15,133 nucleotides of DNA from Methyloceanibacter sp. (GCA_022865725.1 JALHTP010000217.1:1-15133); one strand, 5' to 3'; shown: positions 6,213 to 14,058, counted from the first letter of the stretch. Program-made: numbers and translations. The notes: generated by a model not told the origin, from the letters alone.

Positions 6213-6241
6213 CCATTGCCACGCCACATCTGTGCTGTCAA
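6213..6241 (-). promoter_or_regulatory. Candidate promoter for the TIGR02300 gene
   Basis: On the minus strand a perfect TTGACA (-35, at 6241-6236) is followed after 17 bp by CAATGG (6218-6213), a poor -10. It lies about 40 bp upstream of the start. The perfect -35 is the only real support. Confidence 0.3.
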
Positions 6242-6278
6242 AAGCTATCGAGCGCCCCAAAAGCCCGACTGAGACCCT

Positions 6279-7598
6279 ATGAAGCAGCCTTTGACCGCAA
6301 GCCCGTCCGCGGCCCTTTCCGGCCGTATCCGGGTACCCGGCGACAAGTCGATCTCCCATCGCGCGTTGATCCTGGGCGCGCTTGCCACCGGCATCACCAA
6401 GATCACCGGGCTGCTCGAGGCCGAGGACGTGATGGCGACGGCAAAGGCCGTGGCGGCGCTTGGCGCCGAGCTGAGCAGGTCGAACGGCGCCGTCGCGGTG
6501 AAAGGCCAAGGGGTCGGCGGCTTGCGCGCGCCGTCCTCGCCGCTCGATTTCGGCAATTCCGGCACCGGCAGCCGCCTCATGCTCGGCGTCGTCGCCGGCC
6601 ACGCCATGCAGGTCGAATTCACCGGCGATGCCTCCTTGTGCCGCCGTCCCATGGGGCGCGTGCTCGCGCCGCTTGCCGCCATGGGCCTGGAGACCGACGC
6701 CGACGAGGACCATGCGAGGTTCCCCTTCGTGGTCCGCGGCACGCACGATCTTCTGCCGATCGTCTACGACCTTCCCGTGCCGTCGGCCCAAGTGAAGTCG
6801 GCCGTCCTTCTGGCCGGGATGCATGCGCCGGGCCGCACCACCGTGGTCGAGCCCTTGGCGAGCCGCGATCACACCGAGCGCATGCTTGGCTATTTCGGCG
6901 CCGAGATTCTCGCCGAGGATCGTGGCAAGGGCGCCCGCGCGGTCACCATCTGCGGCGACGCCGAGCTCCACGGCGTGAGCATTACCGTGCCGGGAGACCC
7001 AAGTTCCGCCGCCTTCATTATCGCCGCGGCGCTGATCTCGCCCCGCTCCGATATCGTGATCGAGAACGTGCTCCTGAACCCGACGCGCAGCGGCTTCCTC
7101 GAGACCTTGCGCGAGATGGGCGCGCAGATTGAGTTGCTCGACCGCCGCTATGATGGAGGCGAGCCCGTGGGCGATTTCCGCGTGCAGGCGAGCGCGCTCA
7201 GGGGCGTCCGCGTGCCGCCTGACCGCGCGCCCTCCATGATCGACGAATATCCGGTGCTTGCCTGCCTCGCCGCCTTCGCCGAAGGGGAGACGCGGATGGA
7301 AGGCCTGGCCGAGCTCAAGGTGAAGGAGAGCGATCGGTTGAGCGCGACCGCCGCCGGGCTCGTTGCCTGCGGGGTCACGGCGCGCGTCGAGGGCGACACC
7401 CTCATCGTCGAGGGGAATGGAGCGGTCGAAGGCGGAGGCTTGGTCGAGACGCATATGGATCATCGCATCGCCATGGCCTTTCTCACGCTGGGGCTTGGTG
7501 CGCGCATCCCCGTCACCGTCGACGACACGGCCATGATCGCCACCAGCTTCCCCGACTTTATGAAGCTGATGACGAAGCTCGGAGCCGAGTTCCGGTGA
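6279..7598 (+). CDS. aroA: 3-phosphoshikimate 1-carboxyvinyltransferase (EPSP synthase), class II type
   Basis: A cytosolic enzyme that joins phosphoenolpyruvate to shikimate-3-phosphate, the sixth step of chorismate synthesis. It has 439 residues, normal length. All four class II signatures are present: GDKS at 21-24, SAQVK at 169-173, RDHTE at 196-200 and NPTR at 267-270. The PEP-binding loop reads GNSGTGSR at 92-99. At the position matching Ala100 of the Agrobacterium CP4 enzyme it has Gly95, the residue usual in class I enzymes. DEY at 322-324, KESDRLSA at 349-356 and DHRIAM at 394-399 are further active-site landmarks. The ribosome site is weak. The stop overlaps the cmk start by 4 bp, indicating translational coupling. 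It is divergent from the TIGR02300 gene. Confidence 0.97.
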   Translation: MKQPLTASPSAALSGRIRVPGDKSISHRALILGALATGITKITGLLEAEDVMATAKAVAALGAELSRSNGAVAVKGQGVGGLRAPSSPLDFGNSGTGSRLMLGVVAGHAMQVEFTGDASLCRRPMGRVLAPLAAMGLETDADEDHARFPFVVRGTHDLLPIVYDLPVPSAQVKSAVLLAGMHAPGRTTVVEPLASRDHTERMLGYFGAEILAEDRGKGARAVTICGDAELHGVSITVPGDPSSAAFIIAAALISPRSDIVIENVLLNPTRSGFLETLREMGAQIELLDRRYDGGEPVGDFRVQASALRGVRVPPDRAPSMIDEYPVLACLAAFAEGETRMEGLAELKVKESDRLSATAAGLVACGVTARVEGDTLIVEGNGAVEGGGLVETHMDHRIAMAFLTLGLGARIPVTVDDTAMIATSFPDFMKLMTKLGAEFR

Positions 7599-8236
7599 TC
7601 ATCGCCATCGACGGACCGGCGGCCTCCGGCAAAGGCACGCTCGGGAAGCGTATCGCCGCTTATTACGGCCTCGCGCATCTCGACACCGGCAAGCTCTACC
7701 GCGCGGTGGCGCGCGCCACGCTGGCTCTTGGCAAAAGCCCGACCGATGCGAGCGCGGCGCTCATCGCAGCCAAGGCGCTCGACCTTGGAACTTTGGCCGA
7801 TCCCGGTTTGATGGACGGCAAGCTCGGCGAGGCGGCCTCCATCGTCGCCAGCCATCCCGAGGTGCGGGAAGCCTTGCTTGCCTATCAGCGCGCCTTCGCC
7901 AGACGAAAGCCTGGCGCCGTCCTAGACGGCCGCGACATCGGCACGGTCATTTGCCCCGACGCCGACGTGAAGCTCTTCGTTACCGCGGCCCCCGAGGAGC
8001 GCGCCCGGCGCCGCTACCGCGAGTTGCGCGAGGCCGGAAACGGCATTTCCGAGGCCGAAGTCCTAGCCGATATCAGGCGCCGCGACGAACGCGACAAGAA
8101 CCGGGCCACGGCCCCTTTGGCCCAAGCGCAAGACGCAGTCTTGCTCGACACCACGAATTTAGATATAGACGCCGCGTTCAAGGCAGCTATCGATTTGGTC
8201 GATGCTGCGATGGGCCCTGCAGGGCAAGCCGGTTGA
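7595..8236 (+). CDS. cmk: Cytidylate (CMP/dCMP) kinase
   Basis: Phosphorylates CMP and dCMP with ATP in pyrimidine nucleotide supply. The GTG start at 7595 lies within the aroA stop (GTGA overlap). The product is 213 residues, usual for bacterial Cmk. The P-loop GPAASGKGT is at 7-15, the substrate region LDTGKLYRAVAR at 29-40, and GRDIGTVICPDAD at 112-124. The Arg-rich lid RRRDERDKNR is at 161-170, followed by LLDTTNLDID near the C-terminus. The aroA-cmk-rpsA order is common in proteobacteria. A 208-bp structured gap separates it from rpsA, suggesting separate control of rpsA even if some transcripts read through. Confidence 0.97.
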   Translation: MIIAIDGPAASGKGTLGKRIAAYYGLAHLDTGKLYRAVARATLALGKSPTDASAALIAAKALDLGTLADPGLMDGKLGEAASIVASHPEVREALLAYQRAFARRKPGAVLDGRDIGTVICPDADVKLFVTAAPEERARRRYRELREAGNGISEAEVLADIRRRDERDKNRATAPLAQAQDAVLLDTTNLDIDAAFKAAIDLVDAAMGPAGQAG

Positions 8237-8283
8237 GGCTCGTGCCCATTTTGCATTGGCGCATCACTTTTTCGGGATTTTCC

Positions 8284-8356
8284 GCAGGGTTAGCGAGCGG
8301 AGGAGAGGGGTGGAAGCCCAGGGGGCTCGCCCCCGACCGGCTTTCGCGATCCCTGC
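8284..8356 (+). promoter_or_regulatory. Nested hairpin in the rpsA upstream region
   Basis: Between cmk and rpsA, GGAAGCC (8312-8318) pairs with GGCTTTC (8339-8345), 7 bp with one G-U. It encloses GGGGG (8321-8325) paired with CCCCC (8330-8334) over a CTCG loop. Further out, GCAGGG (8284-8289) can pair with CCCTGC (8351-8356). No T tract follows, so a simple intrinsic terminator is unlikely. It may be an rpsA 5' UTR element, a Rho-dependent stop or 3'-end stabiliser for cmk, or a dispersed palindromic repeat. Confidence 0.5.
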
Positions 8357-8383
8357 CGCGCCCTAGCGCAAACTGGACTAAGC

Positions 8384-8406
8384 GCCTCCAGCGACCTCAA
8401 GGAGGC
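8384..8406 (+). promoter_or_regulatory. Hairpin that could occlude a Shine-Dalgarno sequence in the rpsA leader
   Basis: GCCTCC (8384-8389) is complementary to GGAGGC (8401-8406) over an 11-nt loop. The right arm contains the AAGGAGG anti-anti-SD match just before the mini-ORF at 8418. A second SD-like GGAG at 8408-8411, six nt from the mini-ORF ATG, stays outside the stem. Folding could therefore modulate ribosome loading ahead of rpsA. Confidence 0.4.
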
Positions 8407-8417
8407 AGGAGAATTGT

Positions 8418-8444
8418 ATGATGCGATGCCGAGTAGGAGCCTAG
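8418..8444 (+). CDS. Possible eight-codon leader peptide abutting rpsA
   Basis: ATG ATG CGA TGC CGA GTA GGA GCC TAG encodes MMRCRVGA. It follows AAGGAGG and GGAG, the best ribosome-binding sequence in this region. Its TAG (8442-8444) is immediately followed by the rpsA ATG (8445), so a terminating ribosome would sit on the rpsA start. The rpsA Shine-Dalgarno (GGAG, 8436-8439) lies inside the mini-ORF. Too short to judge by codon use; supported only by this geometry. Confidence 0.35.
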   Translation: MMRCRVGA

Positions 8445-10241
8445 ATGACCGAGCCGCAGACGAGCATTAGCCACCCGAGCCGCGACGAGTTCGCAGCCCT
8501 CCTTGACGAGTCGCTCTCCGGAACCGCGCTCCAGGAAGGCAGTGTGGTCAAGGGCACCGTCGTCGCGATCGAGAAGGACGTTGCGGTGATCGACGTCGGT
8601 CTCAAGACCGAAGGCCGCGTCCCCCTGAAAGAGTTCGGCTTGCCGGGCCGCCCGCACGATCTGTCGGTCGGCGACGAGGTTGACGTCTATCTCGAGCGCG
8701 TCGAGAACTCCGCCGGCGAGGCGGTGCTGTCGCGCGAGAAGGCGCGGCGCGAGGAGAGCTGGACGCGGCTCGAGGAGAAATACAAGGCCGGCGAGCGCGT
8801 CGAAGGCGTGATCTTCAACCGCGTCAAAGGCGGCTTCACCGTCGATCTCGACGGCGCCGTGGCCTTCCTCCCCGGCAGCCAGGTGGACATTCGCCCGATC
8901 CGCGATGTCGGTCCCCTGATGAACCAGCCGCAGCCCTTCCAGATCCTGAAGATGGATCGCCGCCGCGGCAATATCGTCGTCTCCCGCCGTTCCGTGCTCG
9001 AAGAGACCCGCGCCGAGAAGCGGAGCGAGATCGTGGCCCGCCTCGAAGAGGGCCAGGTCATCGACGGCGTGGTCAAGAACATCACCGATTATGGCGCCTT
9101 CATCGATCTTGGCGGCATCGACGGGCTGCTCCACGTCACCGATATGGCGTGGAGACGTGTCACCCATCCGAGCGAGATCGTGAATGTCGGCGACACGGTG
9201 AAGGTGCAGATCATCCGCATCAATCCCGAGACGCAGCGCATCAGCCTCGGCATCAAGCAGCTCGAGGCCGATCCGTGGCAGGGCATCGCCGCCAAATATC
9301 CCATGGGCTCGCGCTTCAAGGGCACCGTCACCAACATCACCGACTATGGCGCCTTCGTCGAGCTTGAGCCCGGCGTCGAGGGTCTCATTCACGTCTCCGA
9401 AATGAGCTGGACGAAGAAGAATGTCCATCCCGGCAAGATCGTCTCGACCAGCCAAGAGGTCGAGGTTCAGGTGCTCGAGGTCGATCCCGACAAGCGCCGC
9501 ATCTCGCTCGGGCTGAAGCAGACCCAGGAGAACCCGTGGGTCGCGTTTGCCGCCAACAACCAGCCCGGCACCAACATCGAAGGCCAGATCCGCAACATTA
9601 CCGAATTCGGCCTGTTCATCGGGCTCGACGGCGGCATCGACGGCATGGTGCATTTGTCCGACCTCGACTGGACCAAGCCCGGCGAAGAGGCGCTCAAGGA
9701 CTACAAGAAGGGCGACAGCGCCAAGGCCGTGGTGCTCGAGGCCGACTCCGAGAAGGAGCGCATCAGCCTCGGCATCAAGCAGCTCTCCGCCGATCCTTTC
9801 GCGTCCGGCGCGCCGTCCGCCAAGCTGAAAAAGGGCATGCGCGTGACCTGCGAGGTGCTTCAGGTCAAGGACAACGGCCTCGAGGCCAAGCTTATCGACC
9901 ACGACCTCACCACCTTCATCCGCCGCTCCGACCTGTCGCGCGACCGCTCCGAGCAGCGTCCTGATCGCTTCGGCGTCGGCGAAAAGTTCGATGGCGTGGT
10001 GACGCAGGTCGATCCCAAGGCGCGCAAGGTCTCGGTGTCGATCAAGGCGCTGGAGATCGCCGACGAGAAGGAGGCCGTGGCCCAATACGGCTCGACCGAC
10101 TCAGGCGCCTCGCTCGGCGACATCCTCGGCGCGGCCCTGAACAAGGCCAAGGGCGACGACGGCGAGGAGACCGCCGCGAAGCCGAAGCGGAAGCGCGCCG
10201 CCAAGGCCGAGGAAGAGCCGAGCGTCGAATCGGAAGATTGA
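8445..10241 (+). CDS. rpsA: 30S ribosomal protein S1
   Basis: The mRNA-binding ribosomal protein that helps unfold and load messages on the 30S subunit. It has 598 residues and six S1 (OB-fold) repeats at about 31-97, 115-182, 202-271, 287-358, 374-445 and 461-536. Repeats 3 and 4 share the strongest sequence (KNITDYGAFIDL and TNITDYGAFVEL), and their DNA is also nearly repeated near 9079 and 9333. The first two repeats are divergent, as in E. coli S1 where they bind the ribosome. After residue 560 a Lys/Arg/Ala/Glu-rich tail makes it longer than E. coli S1 (557). The ATG has GGAG five nt upstream. The upstream hairpins and mini-ORF suggest post-transcriptional control; S1 autoregulates its own mRNA in E. 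coli. Confidence 0.98.
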   Translation: MTEPQTSISHPSRDEFAALLDESLSGTALQEGSVVKGTVVAIEKDVAVIDVGLKTEGRVPLKEFGLPGRPHDLSVGDEVDVYLERVENSAGEAVLSREKARREESWTRLEEKYKAGERVEGVIFNRVKGGFTVDLDGAVAFLPGSQVDIRPIRDVGPLMNQPQPFQILKMDRRRGNIVVSRRSVLEETRAEKRSEIVARLEEGQVIDGVVKNITDYGAFIDLGGIDGLLHVTDMAWRRVTHPSEIVNVGDTVKVQIIRINPETQRISLGIKQLEADPWQGIAAKYPMGSRFKGTVTNITDYGAFVELEPGVEGLIHVSEMSWTKKNVHPGKIVSTSQEVEVQVLEVDPDKRRISLGLKQTQENPWVAFAANNQPGTNIEGQIRNITEFGLFIGLDGGIDGMVHLSDLDWTKPGEEALKDYKKGDSAKAVVLEADSEKERISLGIKQLSADPFASGAPSAKLKKGMRVTCEVLQVKDNGLEAKLIDHDLTTFIRRSDLSRDRSEQRPDRFGVGEKFDGVVTQVDPKARKVSVSIKALEIADEKEAVAQYGSTDSGASLGDILGAALNKAKGDDGEETAAKPKRKRAAKAEEEPSVESED

Positions 10242-10309
10242 GCGAAGCGCAACGACCGTTCGAAGCCTTGACGCCGTCTAGAAGCGTCTAAGTCCTTGCA
10301 CGAGGGTCC

Positions 10310-11272
10310 ATGGTTCTCGACGCCGAAAGCGTGATCGACCGCCGCCGCCTCAAGCGGCGGCTTATCGCGTGGCGGATCGCCGCCGTCGTCTTGGGTATTC
10401 TGCTCGTCGGCGCGCTCGTGCTGAGCGATCAGAACATGGCTGGTTCGGGCAGCTTTCTGCCCCATGTCGCCCGCGTGAGCGTGTCGGGCGTCATCACCGA
10501 CGACCGCAAGATGCAGGAGCTGATCGACAAGGTCGCCAAGTCCGATCAGGTCAAGGCCGTCATCCTGGACATCAACAGTCCGGGCGGCACCACGACCGGC
10601 GGCGAGGCCATGTACGACGCGATCAGGCGGCTCTCCGAGAAGAAGCCCGTGGTGGCCGTGTGCGGGACGCTGGCCACGTCAGCCGCCTATATCATCGCGC
10701 TCGCCACCGACCGCATCTTCGTCTACGGCAACACCATCACCGGCTCTGTCGGCGTGATCTTCCAATGGGCCGAGGTGACCGAGCTCCTGCATACGCTCGG
10801 CATCAAGATCGAGGAGGTGAAGAGCGGCAGTTTGAAGGCGGTGCCGAGTCCCTTCGAGCCGATCGACGAGAAGGGGCGGGCTCTGACCGAGGAGATGGTG
10901 CAGGAGGCCAAAGGCTGGTTCCTGGGTCTCGTCGCCGAGCGCCGCAGCCTCGCTCCGGACTCCATTCCGGGTCTGACCGACGGCCGCATCTATTCCGGGC
11001 GCCAGGCGGTGGAGCTGAAGCTCGTCGATCAGATCGGCGACGAGAAGGCGGCGATGAGCTGGCTCACCAAGGAGCGCAATGTCGCTTCGGGCCTGAAGAT
11101 CGTCGACTGGAAGCCGCAACAGGAAAGCTCGGGTCTGTTTGGCTGGTTCTTCAAATCTTTGGCGTCCTCGATTGGCCTGTCAGCCGAACGAATTGCCGAT
11201 ATCGCCGGACAAATCTCGGCTACCCTCAAGCTTGACGGCCTTGTTTCCGTTTGGCACCCTGCTGCTAACTAG
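10310..11272 (+). CDS. sppA: Signal peptide peptidase SppA-type membrane serine protease (S49, short form)
   Basis: A 320-residue protein anchored by one helix at about 18-39 after a basic N-terminus (RRRLKRR), with the protease domain predicted in the periplasm. S49 enzymes degrade cleaved signal peptides and membrane protein fragments using a Ser-Lys dyad. INSPGG at 88-93 is the conserved oxyanion region. The nucleophile is Ser124 in ATSAAYIIA and the base Lys176 in SGSLKAVPSPFEP. Their 52-residue spacing equals that of B. subtilis SppA (Ser147/Lys199). The usual Ser-Gly-Gly-Tyr after the nucleophile is Ser-Ala-Ala-Tyr here. GAGGG lies 4 nt before the ATG. It sits 68 bp after rpsA and 50 bp before ihfB, so it is inserted in what is a direct rpsA-ihfB pair in E. 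coli. Confidence 0.93.
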   Translation: MVLDAESVIDRRRLKRRLIAWRIAAVVLGILLVGALVLSDQNMAGSGSFLPHVARVSVSGVITDDRKMQELIDKVAKSDQVKAVILDINSPGGTTTGGEAMYDAIRRLSEKKPVVAVCGTLATSAAYIIALATDRIFVYGNTITGSVGVIFQWAEVTELLHTLGIKIEEVKSGSLKAVPSPFEPIDEKGRALTEEMVQEAKGWFLGLVAERRSLAPDSIPGLTDGRIYSGRQAVELKLVDQIGDEKAAMSWLTKERNVASGLKIVDWKPQQESSGLFGWFFKSLASSIGLSAERIADIAGQISATLKLDGLVSVWHPAAN

Positions 11273-11322
11273 CGGGGGCGTGCGGCCAGCGTCTTTGTGG
11301 CGGATGGCCGGTGGGGCTTATC

Positions 11323-11616
11323 ATGATCAAGTCAGAGTTGATTCAGAAGGTTGCCGGGGCCAATCCGCATCTCTTCCATCGCGATGTGGAGCGCATCATC
11401 AACATCGTGCTCGATGAGATCACGGGCGCGTTGGCGCGCGGCGATAGGGTGGAGCTACGCGGCTTCGGCGCCTTTACCGTGAAGCATCGCGCGGCGCGTC
11501 AGGGACGCAATCCCCGCACCGGGGACACGGTCTTCGTCGAGGACAAATATGTGCCCTTCTTTAAGACCGGCAAGGAGCTGCGCGAGCGGCTGAACCCTGA
11601 CGACGACGACAGCTAG
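11323..11616 (+). CDS. ihfB: Integration host factor subunit beta
   Basis: A 97-residue histone-like DNA-bending protein that dimerises with IHF alpha and shapes promoters, origins and recombination sites. MIKSELIQKVA opens the helical dimerisation part. RGFGAFTVKHR at 46-56 and GRNPRTGDTV at 61-70 form the beta-arm region; Pro64 is the intercalating proline of the arm. VPFFKTGKELRERL follows, then an acidic tail (DDDD). I used the ATG at 11323 because it gives the family N-terminus; an in-frame GTG at 11311 would add MGLI. Its neighbours rpsA and sppA upstream and lapA downstream are the usual alphaproteobacterial context. Confidence 0.95.
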   Translation: MIKSELIQKVAGANPHLFHRDVERIINIVLDEITGALARGDRVELRGFGAFTVKHRAARQGRNPRTGDTVFVEDKYVPFFKTGKELRERLNPDDDDS

Positions 11617-11641
11617 CCGGCCCGTAGGGAAGGGCGCTGCC

Positions 11642-11989
11642 GTGTGGCGTAAGCTCATTCTCTCCCTTGTGGTCGTGCCTCTCGGCGTGGTGGTCGTGGC
11701 GCTTGCCGTCGTCAACCGCAAGCCGGTCGAGCTCATCCTCAATCCCTTTGGCAGCGCCGAGCCCGGTCTCTCGCTACAGGCGCCGCTCTTTCTGTTGCTG
11801 CTTGGCGGGTTCGCCTTAGGCCTCGTTGCCGGCGGGATCGCCACCTGGCTCGGCCAGGGCAAGTGGCGCCGCACGGCGCGGGAGGAAGCCCGCGACGCAC
11901 GGCAATGGCGCCGCCAGGCCGACCGGCTGGAGAAGGAGATCGAGGGCGTCCGCCCCTCCACCCACCGCCTCCAATTGCCCGCGGATTAG
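11642..11989 (+). CDS. lapA: LapA family (DUF1049) inner-membrane protein
   Basis: A 115-residue protein from a GTG start at 11642, with GAAGGG about 8 nt upstream and 25 bp after ihfB. It has two hydrophobic helices at about 5-24 and 47-70 with NRKPVELILNPFG between them. A basic, Arg/Glu-rich, probably coiled C-terminus (about 75-101) is predicted to face the cytosol. This matches the LapA/YciS pattern. In E. coli LapA acts with LapB in lipopolysaccharide assembly and LpxC control. No lapB is seen here, so the role is inferred from the family. Confidence 0.82.
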   Translation: MWRKLILSLVVVPLGVVVVALAVVNRKPVELILNPFGSAEPGLSLQAPLFLLLLGGFALGLVAGGIATWLGQGKWRRTAREEARDARQWRRQADRLEKEIEGVRPSTHRLQLPAD

Positions 11990-12160
11990 GGCGCCTCACT
12001 CCGAGGAAGCCCCGCAAGACCCGTTAAGGGCGCGAATACCGGAAATGTTGCAGTGCGGTGGACTTGGGGCCCTGGATTGGCTTAGGGTGCCCCGCGCGAG
12101 CCCGAGAGCAGATGATGCTCAAAAAGGCGGGCAAAACCCTGGAACCCGAGAGCTTGAGCC

Positions 12161-12820
12161 GTGGCGGTCAAGGTTAAGATTTGCGGCGTGCGGACGCCTG
12201 CCGTCGTTGAAGCCGCGGCGGAAGCAGGCGCCGACTTTATCGGGCTGGTTCTCTTCCCCAAGAGCCCGCGTTATGTCGAACTGGAAGAGGCCCGCGTGCT
12301 CGCCGCGATCGCCCGCGGCAAGATCGGCACGGTTGCCGTCTTGGTCGATCCCGACGATGAACTTGTCGACGCGGTCGTTGCGAGGGTCCGCCCAGATTTC
12401 CTCCAACTGCACGGCAGCGAGACGCCGGAGCGAGTCGCGGCCATCAAGGCCCGCAGCTCCTTGCCGGTGATGAAAGCCATATCCATCGCGGAAGCCGCGG
12501 ACGTAGCGCAGGCGAGCGCCTATGCGGCAGCCGACTATATCCTGTTCGATGCCAAGGCCGGCCCCAGCGCGACGCTTCCCGGCGGCAACGGCGTGGCCTT
12601 CGACTGGCTCGCGCTCAAGAGCTTCAAGGCACCCTTCGCGCTTTCGGGCGGGCTCACCCCTGACACCGTCGGCGAGGCCATCAGGCTGACCGGCGCGTCC
12701 CTGGTCGATGTCTCCTCAGGCGTCGAGCGCGCGCCCGGCGAAAAGGATCTGAGCCTGGTGCGGCGTTTCATCCAGGCGGCACGATCGGCCGCCCCGCAAG
12801 CACGGGCCAAAGCCTCATGA
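12161..12820 (+). CDS. trpF: Phosphoribosylanthranilate isomerase
   Basis: Catalyses the Amadori rearrangement of phosphoribosylanthranilate in tryptophan synthesis. It is a 219-residue single-domain (beta/alpha)8 barrel, not fused to trpC. KVKICGVRTP at 4-13 holds the catalytic Cys8 and the general acid is Asp130 in YILFDAKAG. GLVLFPKSPRYV (28-39), LQLHG (81-85) and the phosphate-binding LSGGLTPDTV and DVSSGVE segments are all present. The start is a GTG with a weak ribosome site. The 171 bp between lapA and this gene show no Trp-rich leader peptide or attenuator. The stop overlaps the trpB ATG (ATGA), so the two are probably coupled. Confidence 0.97.
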   Translation: MAVKVKICGVRTPAVVEAAAEAGADFIGLVLFPKSPRYVELEEARVLAAIARGKIGTVAVLVDPDDELVDAVVARVRPDFLQLHGSETPERVAAIKARSSLPVMKAISIAEAADVAQASAYAAADYILFDAKAGPSATLPGGNGVAFDWLALKSFKAPFALSGGLTPDTVGEAIRLTGASLVDVSSGVERAPGEKDLSLVRRFIQAARSAAPQARAKAS

Positions 12821-14058
12821 GCGCGCGAACCGAACAACAGCCGTTGAACACCTATCGCGGCGGTCCCGATGAGCGCGGCCATTTCGGGCTTTATGGCGGC
12901 CGCTTCGTCGCCGAGACGCTGATGCCGCTCATCCTCGATCTGGAGCGGGCTTACACCGAGGCCAGGGCCGATCCAAAATTTCAGGAAGAGATGGACGGCC
13001 ATCTCACAACTTACGTGGGAAGGCCGTCGCCGCTTTATTTCGCCGAGCGGCTCACGCAGCATTGCGGCGGCGCGAAAATCTATTTCAAGCGCGAGGAGCT
13101 CAATCACACAGGCGCGCACAAGGTCAACAATGTGCTCGGCCAAATCATGCTCGCCCGGCGCATGGGCAAGACCCGCATCATCGCCGAGACGGGCGCCGGC
13201 ATGCACGGCGTCGCCACCGCCACTCTGTGCGCCAAGTTCGGGCTGCCCTGCATCGTCTACATGGGTTCGGTGGACGTCGAGCGGCAGAAGCCGAACGTGC
13301 TCCGGATGAAGATCCTCGGCGCCGAGGTTCGCGCCGTCGAGTCGGGTTCCAAGACGCTGAAGGACGCCATGAACGATGCGTTGCGCGACTGGGTCGCCAA
13401 TGTGCACGACACGTTCTATTGCATCGGTACGGTGGCAGGGCCGCATCCTTACCCGGCGATGGTGCGCGATTTCCAGTCAATCATCGGCCGTGAGACGCGC
13501 GAGCAGATCATGGCGGTGGAAGGCCGGCTGCCGGATTCGCTGATCGCCTGCATTGGCGGCGGCTCCAATGCCATGGGCCTGTTCCATCCTTTCCTCGACG
13601 AGCGCGCCATCGAAATCTACGGGGTGGAAGCGGCCGGCCTCGGCTTGAACAGCGGCAAGCACGCGGCCTCGATTGCCGGCGGCCGGCCCGGCGTGCTGCA
13701 CGGCAATCGTACCTATCTGTTGATGGACGACGACGGCCAGATCGAGGAGGCGCATTCGATCTCCGCCGGCCTCGACTATCCCGGCATCGGCCCCGAGCAT
13801 GCCTGGCTCAACGACATGCGGCGAGTGCAGTTTCTCTCGGCGACCGACGCCGAAGCGGTCGCTGCGTTCCAGCTTTGCAGCAAGCTCGAAGGCATCATCC
13901 CGGCGCTGGAGCCGGCGCACGCGCTCGCCCGCGTCTTCGATCTCGCGCCGAACAAGCCGAAGGATCACCTGATGGTGGTCAATCTCTCCGGCCGCGGCGA
14001 TAAGGACCTGGATTCCGTTGCGAGCTATTTGAGCGCCAAGACGCGGGGGGTAAGCTGA
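12817..14058 (+). CDS. trpB: Tryptophan synthase beta chain
   Basis: The PLP-dependent subunit that condenses indole with serine. It has 413 residues, slightly longer than the E. coli chain because of a polar N-terminal extension before YRGGPDERGHFGLYGGRF. The PLP lysine is Lys102 in NHTGAHKVNN and the catalytic Glu is Glu124 in AETGAGMHG. Their spacing of 22 equals that of E. coli Lys87 and Glu109. The phosphate-binding GGGSNAMG is at 247-254. This is the TrpB1 type that partners TrpA, which follows after 8 bp. The ATG overlaps the trpF stop by 4 bp. Confidence 0.98.
   Translation: MSARTEQQPLNTYRGGPDERGHFGLYGGRFVAETLMPLILDLERAYTEARADPKFQEEMDGHLTTYVGRPSPLYFAERLTQHCGGAKIYFKREELNHTGAHKVNNVLGQIMLARRMGKTRIIAETGAGMHGVATATLCAKFGLPCIVYMGSVDVERQKPNVLRMKILGAEVRAVESGSKTLKDAMNDALRDWVANVHDTFYCIGTVAGPHPYPAMVRDFQSIIGRETREQIMAVEGRLPDSLIACIGGGSNAMGLFHPFLDERAIEIYGVEAAGLGLNSGKHAASIAGGRPGVLHGNRTYLLMDDDGQIEEAHSISAGLDYPGIGPEHAWLNDMRRVQFLSATDAEAVAAFQLCSKLEGIIPALEPAHALARVFDLAPNKPKDHLMVVNLSGRGDKDLDSVASYLSAKTRGVS

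Noticed and set aside
5769..7463. 564-codon minus-strand open frame running through the antisense of aroA into the TIGR02300 gene
   Set aside because: Only the last 135 codons resemble a protein family and they have their own GAGGAG site and ATG. The rest is a frame kept open by the GC-rich aroA codon pattern.
8397..10085. 562-codon minus-strand open frame antisense to rpsA
   Set aside because: It mirrors the repeated S1 domains, is rich in Asp/His/Leu/Gly as antisense GC-rich frames are, and has no recognisable domain.
10268..10292. TTGACG with a short inverted repeat before sppA as promoter or terminator
   Set aside because: No -10 lies at a suitable distance, and the 5-bp stem with 9-nt loop has no T tract.
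11990..12160. Possible trp attenuator or leader peptide before trpF
   Set aside because: A 21-codon frame from 12112 overlaps the trpF start but has no Trp codons. The GAGCA/TGCTC hairpin at 12106-12120 is followed by A, not T, on this strand.
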